Shown piece after piece: positions 38,286 to 48,059 of a stretch of 64,000 nt of DNA. The stretch is from VAZQ01 sp963744275. Lineage in GTDB: Bacteria; Pseudomonadota; Alphaproteobacteria; Rhizobiales; Xanthobacteraceae. The notes beneath the pieces are model-generated. The model had not been told where the DNA came from. It ran no database searches and worked only from the letters and a program-made list of their open reading frames with translations. The stretch is taken from assembly GCA_963744275.1 (NCBI GenBank), contig CAVUSX010000011.1, forward strand, positions 186,001 to 250,000, given 5' to 3'. The stretch's first letter is position 1. Every line of letters begins with the position of its first letter. Both the position numbers and the translations under genes were made by a program.

Positions 38286-41054
38286 TCATGGCGTTCGGCC
38301 CCAGGTGTAACGCAGCGTTCCGGAGCCCGCGTAGCTCTGGGCTCCGCGGGCGAACTCGCCATCGAACTTCGCCAGCAGTGACAATTGCGGGGTGACGAAC
38401 AGCTGCGCTCCCGCCGACGTGAGCGCGGAATTCTTCGGGATCGGCGGCGCCGACGACGATGAAGGACGCGCCGGGCAGCGCCTCGAACGCGGCGCCGAGC
38501 GCCGGATTGCCGACCGTGTCGTGCGCGATGGCGACACGGCTGCGCAAGATCAGCGGCATGCCGGCGATGAGCGTCGGATCGTCGAGGCGAAGGCCGAGCT
38601 CGCCGCGCACGTCGATCGCGTGCATGGACGCATAATCGAGCCCAAAGCCGCCGCCGGTCACGTCGGTCTCGCCGAAGGCCGCGGTGGCGAATTCCTGCCC
38701 CTGCGCGGCGGCGTAAGGCGTGACGCCGAGCCACGGCAGCACCGCGAAGCGATAGCCGCTTTCGAGGCGGGCGCCGTAGCTCTGGCCCTGGAAGCGGCCG
38801 GTGAGCTGATCGCCGAGCGCGGTGCGATTGGTGCCGAACCAGTGATTGGTGAAGGAGACCGCGCCGGCGAGATAGGCCTCACCCGCGCGGGTGACGCCGT
38901 AGCCACCGGCCTGCAAGGCGTCGCTGCGGCCGCCGCCGAGACCGCCTGACAGCCCCCAGTTGGTGCCGCCGCCGGCGAGCGCGAAGCCGAGGGTCGTGTC
39001 CGCGGAGGCATGATAATCCATCCCGCCCGCCATCCCGAACGTGCGGGCGGTGAGGTTGCTCGAGCCCGCGACCGGATCGCCGCTGATCGAGCTGTCGCCC
39101 CCATAGGCGCCGCCCCATGCGGTCCAGTGCGGCGCGAAGCGGAGCGGCGGCGCTTTGAGCACGCCCGCATAGGCGAGCGCGACATCTCGCGGCAATGCCG
39201 CTTGCGCATCGGGCGCGAAGCCGAGCCCTTGCGTGCCCGAGCCAAAGGGCTCCGAGCGGCCATCCACGAACGGGTCGAGCATCAGATTGAGAAACTGGGT
39301 CGTGAGCCGAAAAGCCGCATCCTCGGCCCCGGTTGCCGCCTCGCCGTCGATCTGCGTCAGGCCGCCGGGGCTGACGGTGAAGAACGAGAGCGGGATGCCG
39401 CCCGTGCCGTTGAAATAGCGCGTGAGCGCATTGGCCACGGACTGCTGGTTGCCGTTGAGCGCCGGATATTGCAGGAAGCCCGCCTTCAGGTTCAGATACA
39501 CGTCATTGGCGTCGTAGCTCAGGCTGTCGGCGGCGCCTTGCGGCAGGCCCGTGTTGGCGAGGCTCGCGAAGGTCGTGCCGCCGAGGCCGCCCGCGGCGGT
39601 CAGGATCGTGTATTGCTTGGAGACGTAGCTTCCGGGCGCGAAATTCGCCTGTACGGTTCCGGCCAGCGCGGCCGTTCCGGCGACCCGCGCCAGCGACGCC
39701 GTCGCGGGGTTCACCTGCACCGCATAGAAGGCACCCGACTGAAAAGCGAGATTGCCTGCAACCGTCATCGCCGTGCCGGGTGTCCCCGGCGCGCCCGGCG
39801 CGAAGGTGCTGCCATCGGCGATCGCGAGATTTGCGACCGTACCGTTGCCGGTCAGCCTGCCGCCGCTGATCGTCGTGATGCCGCCGATGGAGCCGGTATT
39901 GTTGGTCGTGCCGGCGGTGTTGGTGAGGCCCTCCGTTGAGTGCTCCGGCATTGTTGGTCGTGCCGCTGTTGGTCAAGAGACCCGACAAGGTGGCGCCCGC
40001 ATTGTTATTGAAGATGCCGGCATTCGTCACCGTGCCGGTCCAGGTCAGATTGTTCGTGAGCGTGCCGGTGTTCGAGGTGACGTTGCCGTTCCATGTGGCA
40101 TTGTTGGTGATGGCGCCGGCGTTGCCGAGGACGTTGCCGCTCCAGGTGGAGCCCGACTGGTTGATGATGGTGTTGTTGTTGGCCAGCACGTTGCCGTTCC
40201 ATAGGCCGTCGTGATCATTGATGATGAAGCCGGTTATTGGTCACGTCGCCGGTCCATACGGCATGGTTGACGCCGGCCGGATTGGTGATGGCGTCGTTGT
40301 AGTTGTTGACGATGAAGCCCGTATTGCCGAGGACGGCGCCGATCCAGTGGCCGTTGAGATTGTTGATCTCGGCGATATTGCCGTCGACGTTGCCGGTCCA
40401 GATGCCGTAATTGTCGATCTGCGTCAGGCCGTTGGAGCCGCCGCCGTCGGCCACCACGTCTCCGTTCCAGAAGCTCGAGGCCATGTTGAAGACGACGTTG
40501 TTGTTACCCTCCACCTTGCCGTTCCAGGTGGCCCCGTTGTCGTTGACGATCTGGCTGTCATCGGTCAACACGTTCCCGGTCCAGGTCGCGCTGGCGCCGT
40601 CGTTGTAGATGCTGCCGAAGAAGTTGGAGACGATGTCGCCCGACCATGTGCCGTGGTTCCCCACACCACCGGTGTTGACGACGCTGCCGGTCCAGCTGGC
40701 TCCGATACTGTTGGCGATACCGCCGGCATTGCTCAGCACGTTGCCCATCCAGGTGGCGCCGGTATTGTCGTTGATTGAGCCGACATTGGTCACCACATTG
40801 CCGGTCCACACGCCTGGTGTATTGTTGTTGATCGTGCCGGTATTGCTGTTGACGTCGGTATTCTTGGCCGTGCTGTTGTTGTTCGTTCCGGTGAAGGCGG
40901 TACCGCCGGCGCCGGCGCCGTTCACCGCGGCGAGCACAGCCGCCGTCGCCACGCCGAGCAGCAGGAGTGATCGCCTGCGAGGCGCACCGGAATCAGGACG
41001 TGCAAACGCCATGCGACAGCCGCGACCGCGCGCGGTGCGCTCGAACTTACGCAT
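38286..41054 (-). CDS. Autotransporter adhesin (type Va) with W-x-G repeat passenger, three frameshifts
   Basis: About 922 residues after correcting one inserted base each near 40236, 39950 and 38445. Order: basic signal peptide (RSLLLLGVATAAVLAAVNG); an Asn-rich passenger with 14 repeats of about 20 residues, each with a Trp-x-Gly-x-Val core (TWTGNV, TWNGKV, VWTGDV) followed by an Ile/Val-x-Asn strand; a linker with GGRLTGNGTVANLAIADGST (passenger-associated); then a 290-residue barrel beginning near HWTAWGGAYGGD and ending SGTLRYTWGRTP. The barrel has the DYHASADTTLGFALAGG pattern common in AidA-type autotransporters. It is the head of the autotransporter-TpsB pair, a mixed arrangement of type Va and Vb genes. 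Confidence 0.85.
40030..40820 (-). repeat. 14 W-x-G-x-V passenger repeats of the autotransporter
   Basis: Degenerate 20-22-residue repeats with a nearly invariant Trp and Gly. DNA spacing is about 57-66 bases. The pattern suggests regular beta-helix rungs with stacked Trp. Confidence 0.7.
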
Positions 41055-41378
41055 TTCAGAAGACCCCTCGCCCCCCGCCGACTTCAGGGAAAAGCTTTGG
41101 TATGGCAATTGGTGGTCTGCGGCAAGCAAATGGCGTGCTGGTGCAAATACCTATGTGGACGAATTTGTATTTGTACTCGATTTTCCCTGAGATACTCGTC
41201 GATTAGATGACGCGTGCCCGCACAAGCACGTATGTGGATGAGAATGCATACCGGCGCGTTTCGCGCGGGGATGACGGTCGCGCAATGCACATAATTTGTT
41301 TGTTGTAGGTTCGGCGATCGCCGTTGCTTGCGCGGGCGTGCAGCGATCGGATCGCCGCGCGCATCATGGGCCGTGCCT
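41055..41378. promoter_or_regulatory. Upstream region of the autotransporter
   Basis: 324 bases without a gene, AT-richer than the window average. It must carry the promoter of the autotransporter-TpsB unit. The segment at 41106-41148 is related to the direct repeats at 35.1 and 36.4 kb. I could not define promoter elements by eye. Confidence 0.4.
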
Positions 41379-41627
41379 TCAGTCTTCTGGCGGCAGAATT
41401 TCCTGGACACAGACCTGGTCGATCAGGTGATCGCGTCGCAGGTCGCGCAAGTGCGCTCTTTTCTGCTCGTTGGTCAGATTTGCACCGATGCCGTTGACCA
41501 TCACCATGACCAGCGTGCGATCATCCATGTCCAGCCAGTATGAGCGGCGCACCAGCTTGTCGGCCCCGTCCCGCACGAACGGGCTGTCGATATGCTCGGC
41601 CATGTCCGGTTGATAGAATTGGCTCAT
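41379..41627 (-). CDS. Small conserved-looking hypothetical protein (82 residues)
   Basis: MSQFYQPDMAEHIDSPFVRD..., with YWLDMDDRTLVMVMVNGIGA and a C-terminal helix TNEQKRAHLRDLRRDHLIDQ. Preceded by an AGGTGAGG ribosome site. Acidic beta-hairpin plus helix; no family recognised. It lies between the tRNA and the adhesin locus, with no link to either apparent. Confidence 0.55.
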   Translation of the reverse strand: MSQFYQPDMAEHIDSPFVRDGADKLVRRSYWLDMDDRTLVMVMVNGIGANLTNEQKRAHLRDLRRDHLIDQVCVQEILPPED

Positions 41628-41714
41628 GGGTCGGGCCTCACCTGTCGCCGTCCTGGAGCGCTCGTTTCGGCAGACCGGCAAGAGCGACAACTTGCGAAAT
41701 CAAACGGCGAAATC

Positions 41715-41790
41715 TGGTGCCGCAAGAGGGATTTGAACCCCCGACCCCGTCATTACGAATGACGTGCTCTACCAGCTGAGCTATTGCGGC
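41715..41790 (-). tRNA. tRNA-Thr (anticodon CGT)
   Basis: A full cloverleaf of 76 bases with encoded CCA: 7-bp acceptor stem GCCGCAA/TTGCGGC, D-arm AGCTCAGCTGGTAGAGC, anticodon stem CGTCA/TGACG around loop TTCGTAA (anticodon at 41755-41757), T-arm GGGGGTTCAAATCCC. Reads ACG. No integrase or duplicated 3' end is visible next to it. Confidence 0.95.
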
Positions 41791-41872
41791 GGATTTCGCG
41801 GTTTCTGATATCGGCTGCGGCGCGGCTTGGCAAGAACCGGGGTGGCGGGAGAGCCGTGCCCTCCTCATCGGG

Positions 41873-41925
41873 ATGGCCGGGACATCAGGGCGCTTACGCC
41901 CGTCTTCGCGGCTATGCCCGGCCAT
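41873..41925. repeat. REP-like palindrome
   Basis: Nine-base perfect arms ATGGCCGGG/CCCGGCCAT enclose a second hairpin GGGCG-CTTA-CGCCC (41888-41901). Lies between the tRNA and the HemY gene and belongs to the dispersed CCGGGC family seen at 20.1 and 53.8 kb. Confidence 0.65.
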
Positions 41926-41964
41926 GACACGTTACGCGGGGGCCGCGTCAGCCACTGATCGCCG

Positions 41965-43644
41965 TTACTTGAACAGCGCGCGCAGGCGGTCCCAGCCGTT
42001 GGGTGGGGGCGGCGGCACGTCCGGGAGGGGGTCGGATGGGGGCTCGCCGTCCGGGCCGGGGTCGTCGGGGGCGTGCAGAAGCGGGATGACTTTCTCGAAG
42101 TGGGCGGCTGGTGCCGCCGGGATGGCGTTGCGGGCGGGCGCGGACAGGAACGCTGGCAGTTCCGGCGCTGGCGCGCTGGCGCTGGAACTGGGCGCGGGCG
42201 CGCTTGGTGCCAACGGCGGCGGTTGATCGGCCGCAGGGGCCGCGACGACGATTTCCGGCGCCGGCACCGGCGGGATCGGCGGCGCGGGCGCGGCCTCCAG
42301 GGCGGTGGGCTTCGGGCCGGCCTCGATCACATCGTCGCTGACGGCGCCGCCGATTTGCGCCAGCGGCTCCATCCAGACAAAGGCGTCGAGCGCCCCGGTG
42401 ACCGGGGAGACCGGCATCCAGCGGTCGGACACGAAGCCGTCGGCGGTCCAGACCGGGTCGCGGCGCGCCCGCACCGCGCGGGTCATCCATTCGCGGGCGC
42501 GGCCTTCGTCGCCGTGCTCCAGCTCCTCCAGGCGTGCGAACAGCATGGCGGTGCGCTGGCTGGGGGCGGCGGCGAGCGGGGCCAAAGCGGAGCGCGCGAT
42601 GGCGAATTCCCGCGCATCGAGCGCGGCCTGGGCGATCGCCAGGGCGCCCTCCACATTGCCGGCCTCCGTGGCGGCGGATTTCTGCGCCAGCGCCTGCACC
42701 CGGGCGAGCCGGGCGCTGGCGGAATTGCCCGGGCGCAGATGCGCATAGGTATCGGCGAGATCGGGATGTGGATTGGCAGACCAGGCGGTCTCGATGATGC
42801 GGGCGGCCTGGCGCAGCTCGCCGGCCTCGCCCAGCAGCCGGCCGGCGAGCGCGGCGGCCGGCACCAGGGTGGGGGCGAGCCTGGCGGCGGCGAGCGCCAG
42901 CGTGCGGGCGCCGGCGCGATCGGTCGGCTCGGCGGCGAGCGCTTGCGCGGTCAGGAGCACGGCGCGCTGGCGCGCATAGGCGGCCTTGTCGACGAGGCCG
43001 GCCCTCTGGTTGCGCTCCAGCCGATCGAGCGCGCCGGTCCAATCGCCGGCGGCGCAGCGAAAGTTCAGCACCGCATGGCCGGCCCAGGCGGGCGCGGCGG
43101 CATCGCGCGCCGCTTCCTCGGCGATCAGCCGCGCGGCCGGGTGATCCTGGCGGCGCTGCGCCTCGATGAACAAGCCGTGCAGGCCGAACAGCCTGGTGTC
43201 GGGGCGCAGCGCCATCGCCTTGAAGGTGCGCTCGGCGCCGGCACGGTCGCCGGAGAGCTGCGCGGATTGTGCACCCAGCAGCAGAGTGAGCGCTTCGCCG
43301 GGCGCGATGCGGGCGGCCTCCTCGGCGAACCGGCGGGCCGCGCGCGCATCGCCGGAGCCGACCGCGATCAGGCCTTGCGAAAGCGCCAGATAGCCGCGCC
43401 GCGCCCGGCGCATGCGCATATGTTCCCGCAGCACCGCCGGCGAACGCAAAATCGAGCGCAGGATGGACCAGGCCAGCACCGTAAGTGCCGCCACCACGGC
43501 GACCGCGATCGCCAGCAGGGCCACGGATGTCTCGATCCGCCAGCCGAGCCAGGTGATCGCGACCTCGCCCGGGCGATCGGCGAGCCAAGCGGCACCCAGC
43601 GCCATGACCGCGATGGCGATCAGAAAAATGACGACCCGGATCAT
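41965..43644 (-). CDS. hemY: HemY-type membrane protein (HemY_N, TPR)
   Basis: 559 residues. Two N-terminal membrane helices (3-21, 40-62) enclose the DRPGEVAITWLGWRIETS HemY_N signature; a long Ala/Leu-rich TPR-like helical array follows (for example LSQGLIAVGSGDARAARRFA), and the last 110 residues are Pro/Ala-rich and disordered. Alphaproteobacterial HemY is linked to heme biosynthesis by gene position; it is not the protoporphyrinogen oxidase of the same name and its activity is unknown. The start at 43644 lies 13 bases after the mitofilin stop, so the four genes hemC-hemD-mitofilin-hemY form one minus-strand cluster, although 144 bases separate hemD from mitofilin. Confidence 0.88.
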   Translation of the reverse strand: MIRVVIFLIAIAVMALGAAWLADRPGEVAITWLGWRIETSVALLAIAVAVVAALTVLAWSILRSILRSPAVLREHMRMRRARRGYLALSQGLIAVGSGDARAARRFAEEAARIAPGEALTLLLGAQSAQLSGDRAGAERTFKAMALRPDTRLFGLHGLFIEAQRRQDHPAARLIAEEAARDAAAPAWAGHAVLNFRCAAGDWTGALDRLERNQRAGLVDKAAYARQRAVLLTAQALAAEPTDRAGARTLALAAARLAPTLVPAAALAGRLLGEAGELRQAARIIETAWSANPHPDLADTYAHLRPGNSASARLARVQALAQKSAATEAGNVEGALAIAQAALDAREFAIARSALAPLAAAPSQRTAMLFARLEELEHGDEGRAREWMTRAVRARRDPVWTADGFVSDRWMPVSPVTGALDAFVWMEPLAQIGGAVSDDVIEAGPKPTALEAAPAPPIPPVPAPEIVVAAPAADQPPPLAPSAPAPSSSASAPAPELPAFLSAPARNAIPAAPAAHFEKVIPLLHAPDDPGPDGEPPSDPLPDVPPPPPNGWDRLRALFK

Positions 43645-43657
43645 GGCAGCGGCCGCC

Positions 43658-44968
43658 TCAACGGGGCGGCTGCGCGAGCGCCACCAGCGCATCGGCCGCA
43701 AAGGCGCGGCTTGCCGCGACGGCGGCCGCCCGTGCCTGCGCCTTGGCGACCCAGCCCTGCGCGGGCGCCCGCACGGGAGGGGGGAGATTGCCGAGCTCGG
43801 CGAGGGCGCCCGGCACGTCGCCGCGCATGGCCTTGATCTCCACCCGCGCGATCACGGTGGCGGGATCGTCGCCGGGAATTTCCTCGATCGGCCGGATGCG
43901 CACCAGCCGTTCCGCATTGGCCTGCAGCTTGTCCAGGAAACCGCCTTCGGCCGGCACCCTGGCGGCCTGCAGCAAAGCCGGCTCCAGGCTGGTGAGCTCG
44001 CGCACCAGCCCATTGACGTTGGGCACGCCGGTCGCCGCGAAAGCTTCGAGCGGTGCCAGCGCTTGGGCGTCGGCGGCCTGCGCCTGCGCCGCCTTGAGCT
44101 CGGCCACGAACGGGCGGCCGCGCTCGACCGCGGCCGAGAGCGCGGCCGCGATCACCGCCGTGCGCACCGCATGGTCGTCCGAGGTCAAGGCGTCGTGGTC
44201 CGCCGCCGCGGCGGCGAGCTTGGATTCCGTGGTCTTGGCGTCGCCTTCCAGCGCATCGAGACGGCTGGTCAAGGCCGCCATCGCGGCCGCATTGGCGGGC
44301 GAGGCCTCGCCGGATGGCGCCGCAGGCGGGTCCACGCGGGCGAGCTTCTGGGCGAGATCGTTCAGCGCCGCCGCATTGGCGGCGGCCGTGCTGTCGCTGC
44401 GCTGCTGCAGGGCGCTCACCGTTTCGCCGAGCGACTTGAGCCGGGACTCGACGGCGGCGATCCGGTTGGCCAGCGCCGGGTCGGGCGCCGGCGCCGCCGC
44501 TGCTTGGGCTTGCTGGGCTTCGAGCTTTTGCAGCCGGCTCGCCAGATCGCCGGCAGAGGCGGAATTCGCAGCTGAAGGTGCCCGGGCGGCGAGATCGGCC
44601 ACCTGCCGCTCCAGTTGCGCCGTGCGGGCCTCGATCGCCCCCGAATCGTTGCCGCCGCTGCTCAGCGCCACCACCCCTACGATGCCCAAAGCCAGGATCG
44701 CACCCGCCAGCCCGGCACCGACCAGCGGCCAGGTTACGGAGGCGGCCCAGCCGGGCCGGGGCGCGGTCGCGCCGGGCGGCGGTGCGGCGCTATCGGGCGG
44801 CGGCCCGGGCGGGGAAGTTGGCTCCGGACCAGCCGCGGCTGCTGCTGCCGGCGTGCCCGCCACCGCATCATTCGCGATTTCGGTCGCCTCGAGATCGATG
44901 GTCGGCGCCGGGCGCCGCCGGTCGGGCGGCCCCGGAGCCCCCGGGGGAGGCGGCGTTTCGTCGGCCAT
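43658..44968 (-). CDS. Mitofilin-like inner-membrane protein
   Basis: 436 residues from ATG 44968 (AGGG about 11 bases upstream). A Pro/Ala-rich cytosolic stretch (1-75), one membrane helix (80-102), then a long coiled-coil and Ala-rich region with many Glu/Gln heptads (IEARTAQLERQVADLAARAP; SRLDALEGDAKTTESKL), and a helical C-terminal domain with VVRELTSLEP-like pattern. This architecture and its place between hemD and HemY match the alphaproteobacterial Mic60/mitofilin homologue, which is tied to membrane curvature in bacteria with internal membranes. Sequence similarity of this group is low, so the call rests partly on context. Confidence 0.8.
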   Translation of the reverse strand: MADETPPPPGAPGPPDRRRPAPTIDLEATEIANDAVAGTPAAAAAAGPEPTSPPGPPPDSAAPPPGATAPRPGWAASVTWPLVGAGLAGAILALGIVGVVALSSGGNDSGAIEARTAQLERQVADLAARAPSAANSASAGDLASRLQKLEAQQAQAAAAPAPDPALANRIAAVESRLKSLGETVSALQQRSDSTAAANAAALNDLAQKLARVDPPAAPSGEASPANAAAMAALTSRLDALEGDAKTTESKLAAAAADHDALTSDDHAVRTAVIAAALSAAVERGRPFVAELKAAQAQAADAQALAPLEAFAATGVPNVNGLVRELTSLEPALLQAARVPAEGGFLDKLQANAERLVRIRPIEEIPGDDPATVIARVEIKAMRGDVPGALAELGNLPPPVRAPAQGWVAKAQARAAAVAASRAFAADALVALAQPPR

Positions 44969-45112
44969 GATTTTTTCCCTGAGGGTCGGTTGGGCGACTC
45001 GCCCGGTCAAGGCGCCATTTTAGCCAAATAGGAAGGCGCGAGCACGGCGGCAAATGAAAGATTTCGGGCTCACTGCGTTGTCATGCGCGGGCTTGACACG
45101 GAGGGGGCGGGG

Positions 45113-45846
45113 CTATCGGGCACCCGCCTCCACGAGCTCAATGAGCGCCCCCTCCTCGGGACGCGCCGCGATGCGGATGCGCTTCGCTCCCTCTGCGGTG
45201 AGAGGTTCGGCGATCGGGGCCGAGAGGCAGAAGTGAGTGACCGCCAGCGCCTGCGCCAGAATTCCGCCGGCACGCGCGCAATCGATATAGGCCTCGGCGC
45301 TGCGGCGCGAGAAGTGCAGCACGCCCTCGATCTGCCCGGCCGCCAGCGCCGCCGCGGCGGCGGGGGGAAATTTGTCCGCCTTGATGGCGCGGTACACCAC
45401 CACGGTGGTGACGCTCTGGCCGCGTAGCCGCAAGCGCGGCGGCCAGATCGCCGCTGCGATCCTCGCCGGCGAGATAAAGCAGCGGTTCGCGGCCCGCGGG
45501 TTCTTCTTGAACCCATGCGCCCAGGCGCTGCGCCAATTCCTGCACATTGCCCCCGGCCGCTTCGGCATCGGAAAAGCCGGCCGCGCGCGCCGCCGCTGCG
45601 GTGCGACCGCCGACTGCGAAAACCCGCAGGCCCAACAGCTCGGCGCGGCGCGGATGCGCATCGAGCGCGCGCAGCGCATTGGCGCTGGTGACCGCCAGGG
45701 CCGACCAGGGCCCGCTGCCGAGCTCTGCGCGCCGGGATGGATTCGATGCGCAGCAGCGCCGCGACCTCGACCGCGTGGCCGGCGCGGCGCAGCGCTGCCG
45801 CCGTGCGTTCCGCTTCGGGCTGCGGACGGGTGACGATGAGCCGCAC
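45113..45846 (-). CDS. hemD: Uroporphyrinogen-III synthase, two frameshifts
   Basis: 243 residues after removing two inserted bases, near 45733 and 45425. It begins at GTG 45846 with LIVTRPQPEAERTAAALR, a strong HemD N-terminus, continues after the first break with SGPWSALAVTSANALRALD and LLGLRVFAVGGRTA, and after the second with QSVTTVVVYRAIKAD and GVLHFSRRSAEAYI. Cyclises hydroxymethylbilane to uroporphyrinogen III. It starts 3 bases after the hemC stop. Both halves are well conserved, and the product is essential for heme in most bacteria, so an intact gene in the organism is expected. Confidence 0.85.
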
Positions 45847-45849
45847 GGG

Positions 45850-46803
45850 TTACACGGCGGCCAGGAAATCGGCGCCGGCCCGTCGCCTGAGCTCGCCGCC
45901 CGCGTCGGTGCCCAACGCCACCGCCGCGCTCGTGGGGCCTTCGCGCAGGCATTCGAAGGATTCGCTGCCGTCCGGCTTGGCGATCAATCCGCGCAGGCGC
46001 AGTCGCCCGTCCGCGATGGTGGCATGGCCGGCGATCGGGGTGCGGCAGGAGCCGTCGAGCACCGCCAGGAAGGCGCGCTCGGCCGCGAGCGCGGTGGCGG
46101 TTTCGGCATGATTGATGGCATCGAGCAGCATGCGGGTGCGGTTGTCGTCGGCGCGGGTCTCGATCGCCACGATGCCCTGCCCGACCGCGGGCAGAAATTC
46201 ATCGAGCGTAAAGATGCTGGTGGCCGCATGGGTCAAGCCGAGGCGCTTCAAGCCCGCGAGCGCCAGCAGGGTGGCATCCACCACGCCCTCGCCGAGCTTG
46301 CGCAACCGGGTGTCGACATTGCCGCGGATCGGAACCACCTCGAGGTCCGGCCGCAGCCGCTTCACGATCGCCTGCCGCCGCAGCGACGCCGTCCCGACCA
46401 CGGCGCCGGCCGCCAATTCGCGAAGCGTCTTGACGCTGCGGCCGATGAAGACGTCACGGGCATCCTCGCGCGGCAGCACCGCCGTGAGGATCAGGCCGTC
46501 CGGCAGTACGGTCGGCACGTCCTTGGCGGAATGCACCGCCAGATCGATCGCGTCGGCGCGCAGCGCCTCCTCGATCTCCTTGGTGAACAGGCCCTTGCCG
46601 CCGGCCTCCGCCAGCGTGCGGTCCTGGATCACGTCGCCGGTGGTGCGAATGACCGTCAGCGTGATGCGCTCCGCGTCGACGCCGTGCGCCGCCGCCAGGC
46701 GCGCCCGCACCATGCGGGCCTGGGCCAGCGCCAGCGGGCTGCCGCGCGTGCCGATCCGCAGCAGGGCCGCGGTCGTGGAGGATTGCGCCGAGGATTGCAC
46801 CAT
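45850..46803 (-). CDS. hemC: Hydroxymethylbilane synthase (porphobilinogen deaminase)
   Basis: 317 residues. Polymerises four porphobilinogens into hydroxymethylbilane in heme synthesis. Landmarks: RIGTRGSPLALAQA at the N-terminus, HSAKDVPTVLPDGL with the catalytic Asp, GTASLRRQA for cofactor phosphates and acid groups, RGNVDTRLRKL, and Cys253 in LDGSCRTPIAGHA, which carries the dipyrromethane cofactor. The ATG at 46803 is preferred to an upstream in-frame TTG. Divergent from tsaD across 136 bases, the usual arrangement in these bacteria. Confidence 0.95.
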   Translation of the reverse strand: MVQSSAQSSTTAALLRIGTRGSPLALAQARMVRARLAAAHGVDAERITLTVIRTTGDVIQDRTLAEAGGKGLFTKEIEEALRADAIDLAVHSAKDVPTVLPDGLILTAVLPREDARDVFIGRSVKTLRELAAGAVVGTASLRRQAIVKRLRPDLEVVPIRGNVDTRLRKLGEGVVDATLLALAGLKRLGLTHAATSIFTLDEFLPAVGQGIVAIETRADDNRTRMLLDAINHAETATALAAERAFLAVLDGSCRTPIAGHATIADGRLRLRGLIAKPDGSESFECLREGPTSAAVALGTDAGGELRRRAGADFLAAV

Positions 46804-46939
46804 GTGACCCCGCAAGATATTCGATCGTTAGGACCTATTCTATCGGATAGAGTTCGCGAATTGTCATGGCCGGATCTGTCACGGCGTCGGTTGTCGTGCC
46901 CGGCGATGACACGTGAACTCCCGGTTTGGAAACCCAGCG

Positions 46940-48048
46940 ATGGTGGTGCTCGGCATCGAGACGACCTGCGACGAGACCGCGGCCGCCGTGGTGGAGCGGC
47001 CCGAGCGCGGGCCGGGCAAGATTCTGTCCAATATCGTGCTGTCGCAGATCACCGAGCATGCGGCCTTCGGCGGGGTGGTGCCGGAGATCGCCGCGCGCGC
47101 CCATGTCGAGGCGCTCGACCTCGATCATCGCCCGGGCGATGGGCGAGGCCGGGCAGCAGCTTCGAGCAGCTCGACGGCGTGGCGGCCGCGGCCGGGCCCG
47201 GACTGATCGGCGGCGTCATCGTCGGGCTCACCACCGCCAAGGCGATCGCGCTGGTGAACGAGAAGCCGCTGGTCGCCGTCAATCATCTGGAAGCCCATGC
47301 GCTCACGGCCCGGCTCACCGACGGCATCGCGTTTCCCTATTGCCTGTTCCTGGCGTCCGGCGGCCATACCCAGATCGTCGCGGTGCGCGGGGTCGGCGAC
47401 TATGTGCGGCTCGGCACCACCCTGGACGATGCGATCGGCGAAGCCTTCGACAAGACCGCCAAGCTGCTCGGGCTCGGCTATCCGGGCGGCCCGCAGGTGG
47501 AGAAGGAGGCCGCTCGCGGCAACCCGGCGCGCTTCGCGCTGCCGCGGCCGATGCTGGGCAAGCTCAACGCCGATTTCTCGCTGTCCGGACTGAAGACCGC
47601 GCTGCGGCTCGAGGCCGAGAAGATCGCGCCCATCAGCGAGCAGGACGTGCGCGATCTGTGCGCCTCGTTCCAGCAGGCCGTGGTCGACGTGGTGGCGGAC
47701 CGGCTGCGCTGCGGACTGAGGATGTTTCGCGCCCAGTTCGGCGCGCCGACCGCGCTGGTGGCGGCCGGCGGCGTCGCCGCCAACGAGGCGATCCGCAAGG
47801 TGCTCCAGCGTGTGGCGTTCGAGGTCGGCACCGTGCTGGTGGTCCCGCCCGCCGAGCTGTGCACCGACAACGGCGCCATGATCGCCTGGGCGGGCGCCGA
47901 GCGGCTGGCGCTCGGGCTGCGCGACACGCTCGACACCGCTCCGCGCGCGCGCTGGCCGCTCGCCGATGTGCGCGGACCGCCGCAGACCGCCGACCCGCCG
48001 CTGCGGCCGGCGGCAGGGCCGGGGCCAGGCGCGGCCGGGCCAGCCTGA
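46940..48048 (+). CDS. tsaD: tRNA N6-threonylcarbamoyladenosine transferase, two frameshifts
   Basis: 368 residues after removing one extra base near 47120 and one near 47160. MVVLGIETTCDETAAAVV, then HAAFGGVVPEIAARAHVE with the metal-binding His residues; the frame passes through IIARAMGEAG and on to FEQLDGVAAAAGPGLIGGVI, NHLEAHALTARL, LASGGHTQIV, FDKTAKLLGLGYPGGP and the late TDNGAMIAWAG. With TsaB and TsaE it makes t6A37 on ANN-decoding tRNAs. Two breaks within 45 bases of an essential gene are best explained by sequencing error. The stop lies 11 bases before gpsA. Confidence 0.9.
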
Positions 48049-48059
48049 CAGAGGGTCGG

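Noticed and set aside
41379..41627. Small protein as an antitoxin or immunity factor for the adhesins
   Set aside because: No toxin tip domain or partner was identified; the assignment would rest only on proximity.
41715..41790. tRNA-Thr as an attachment site for a genomic island that contains the adhesins
   Set aside because: No integrase, transposase or duplicated tRNA 3' end is visible at either side.
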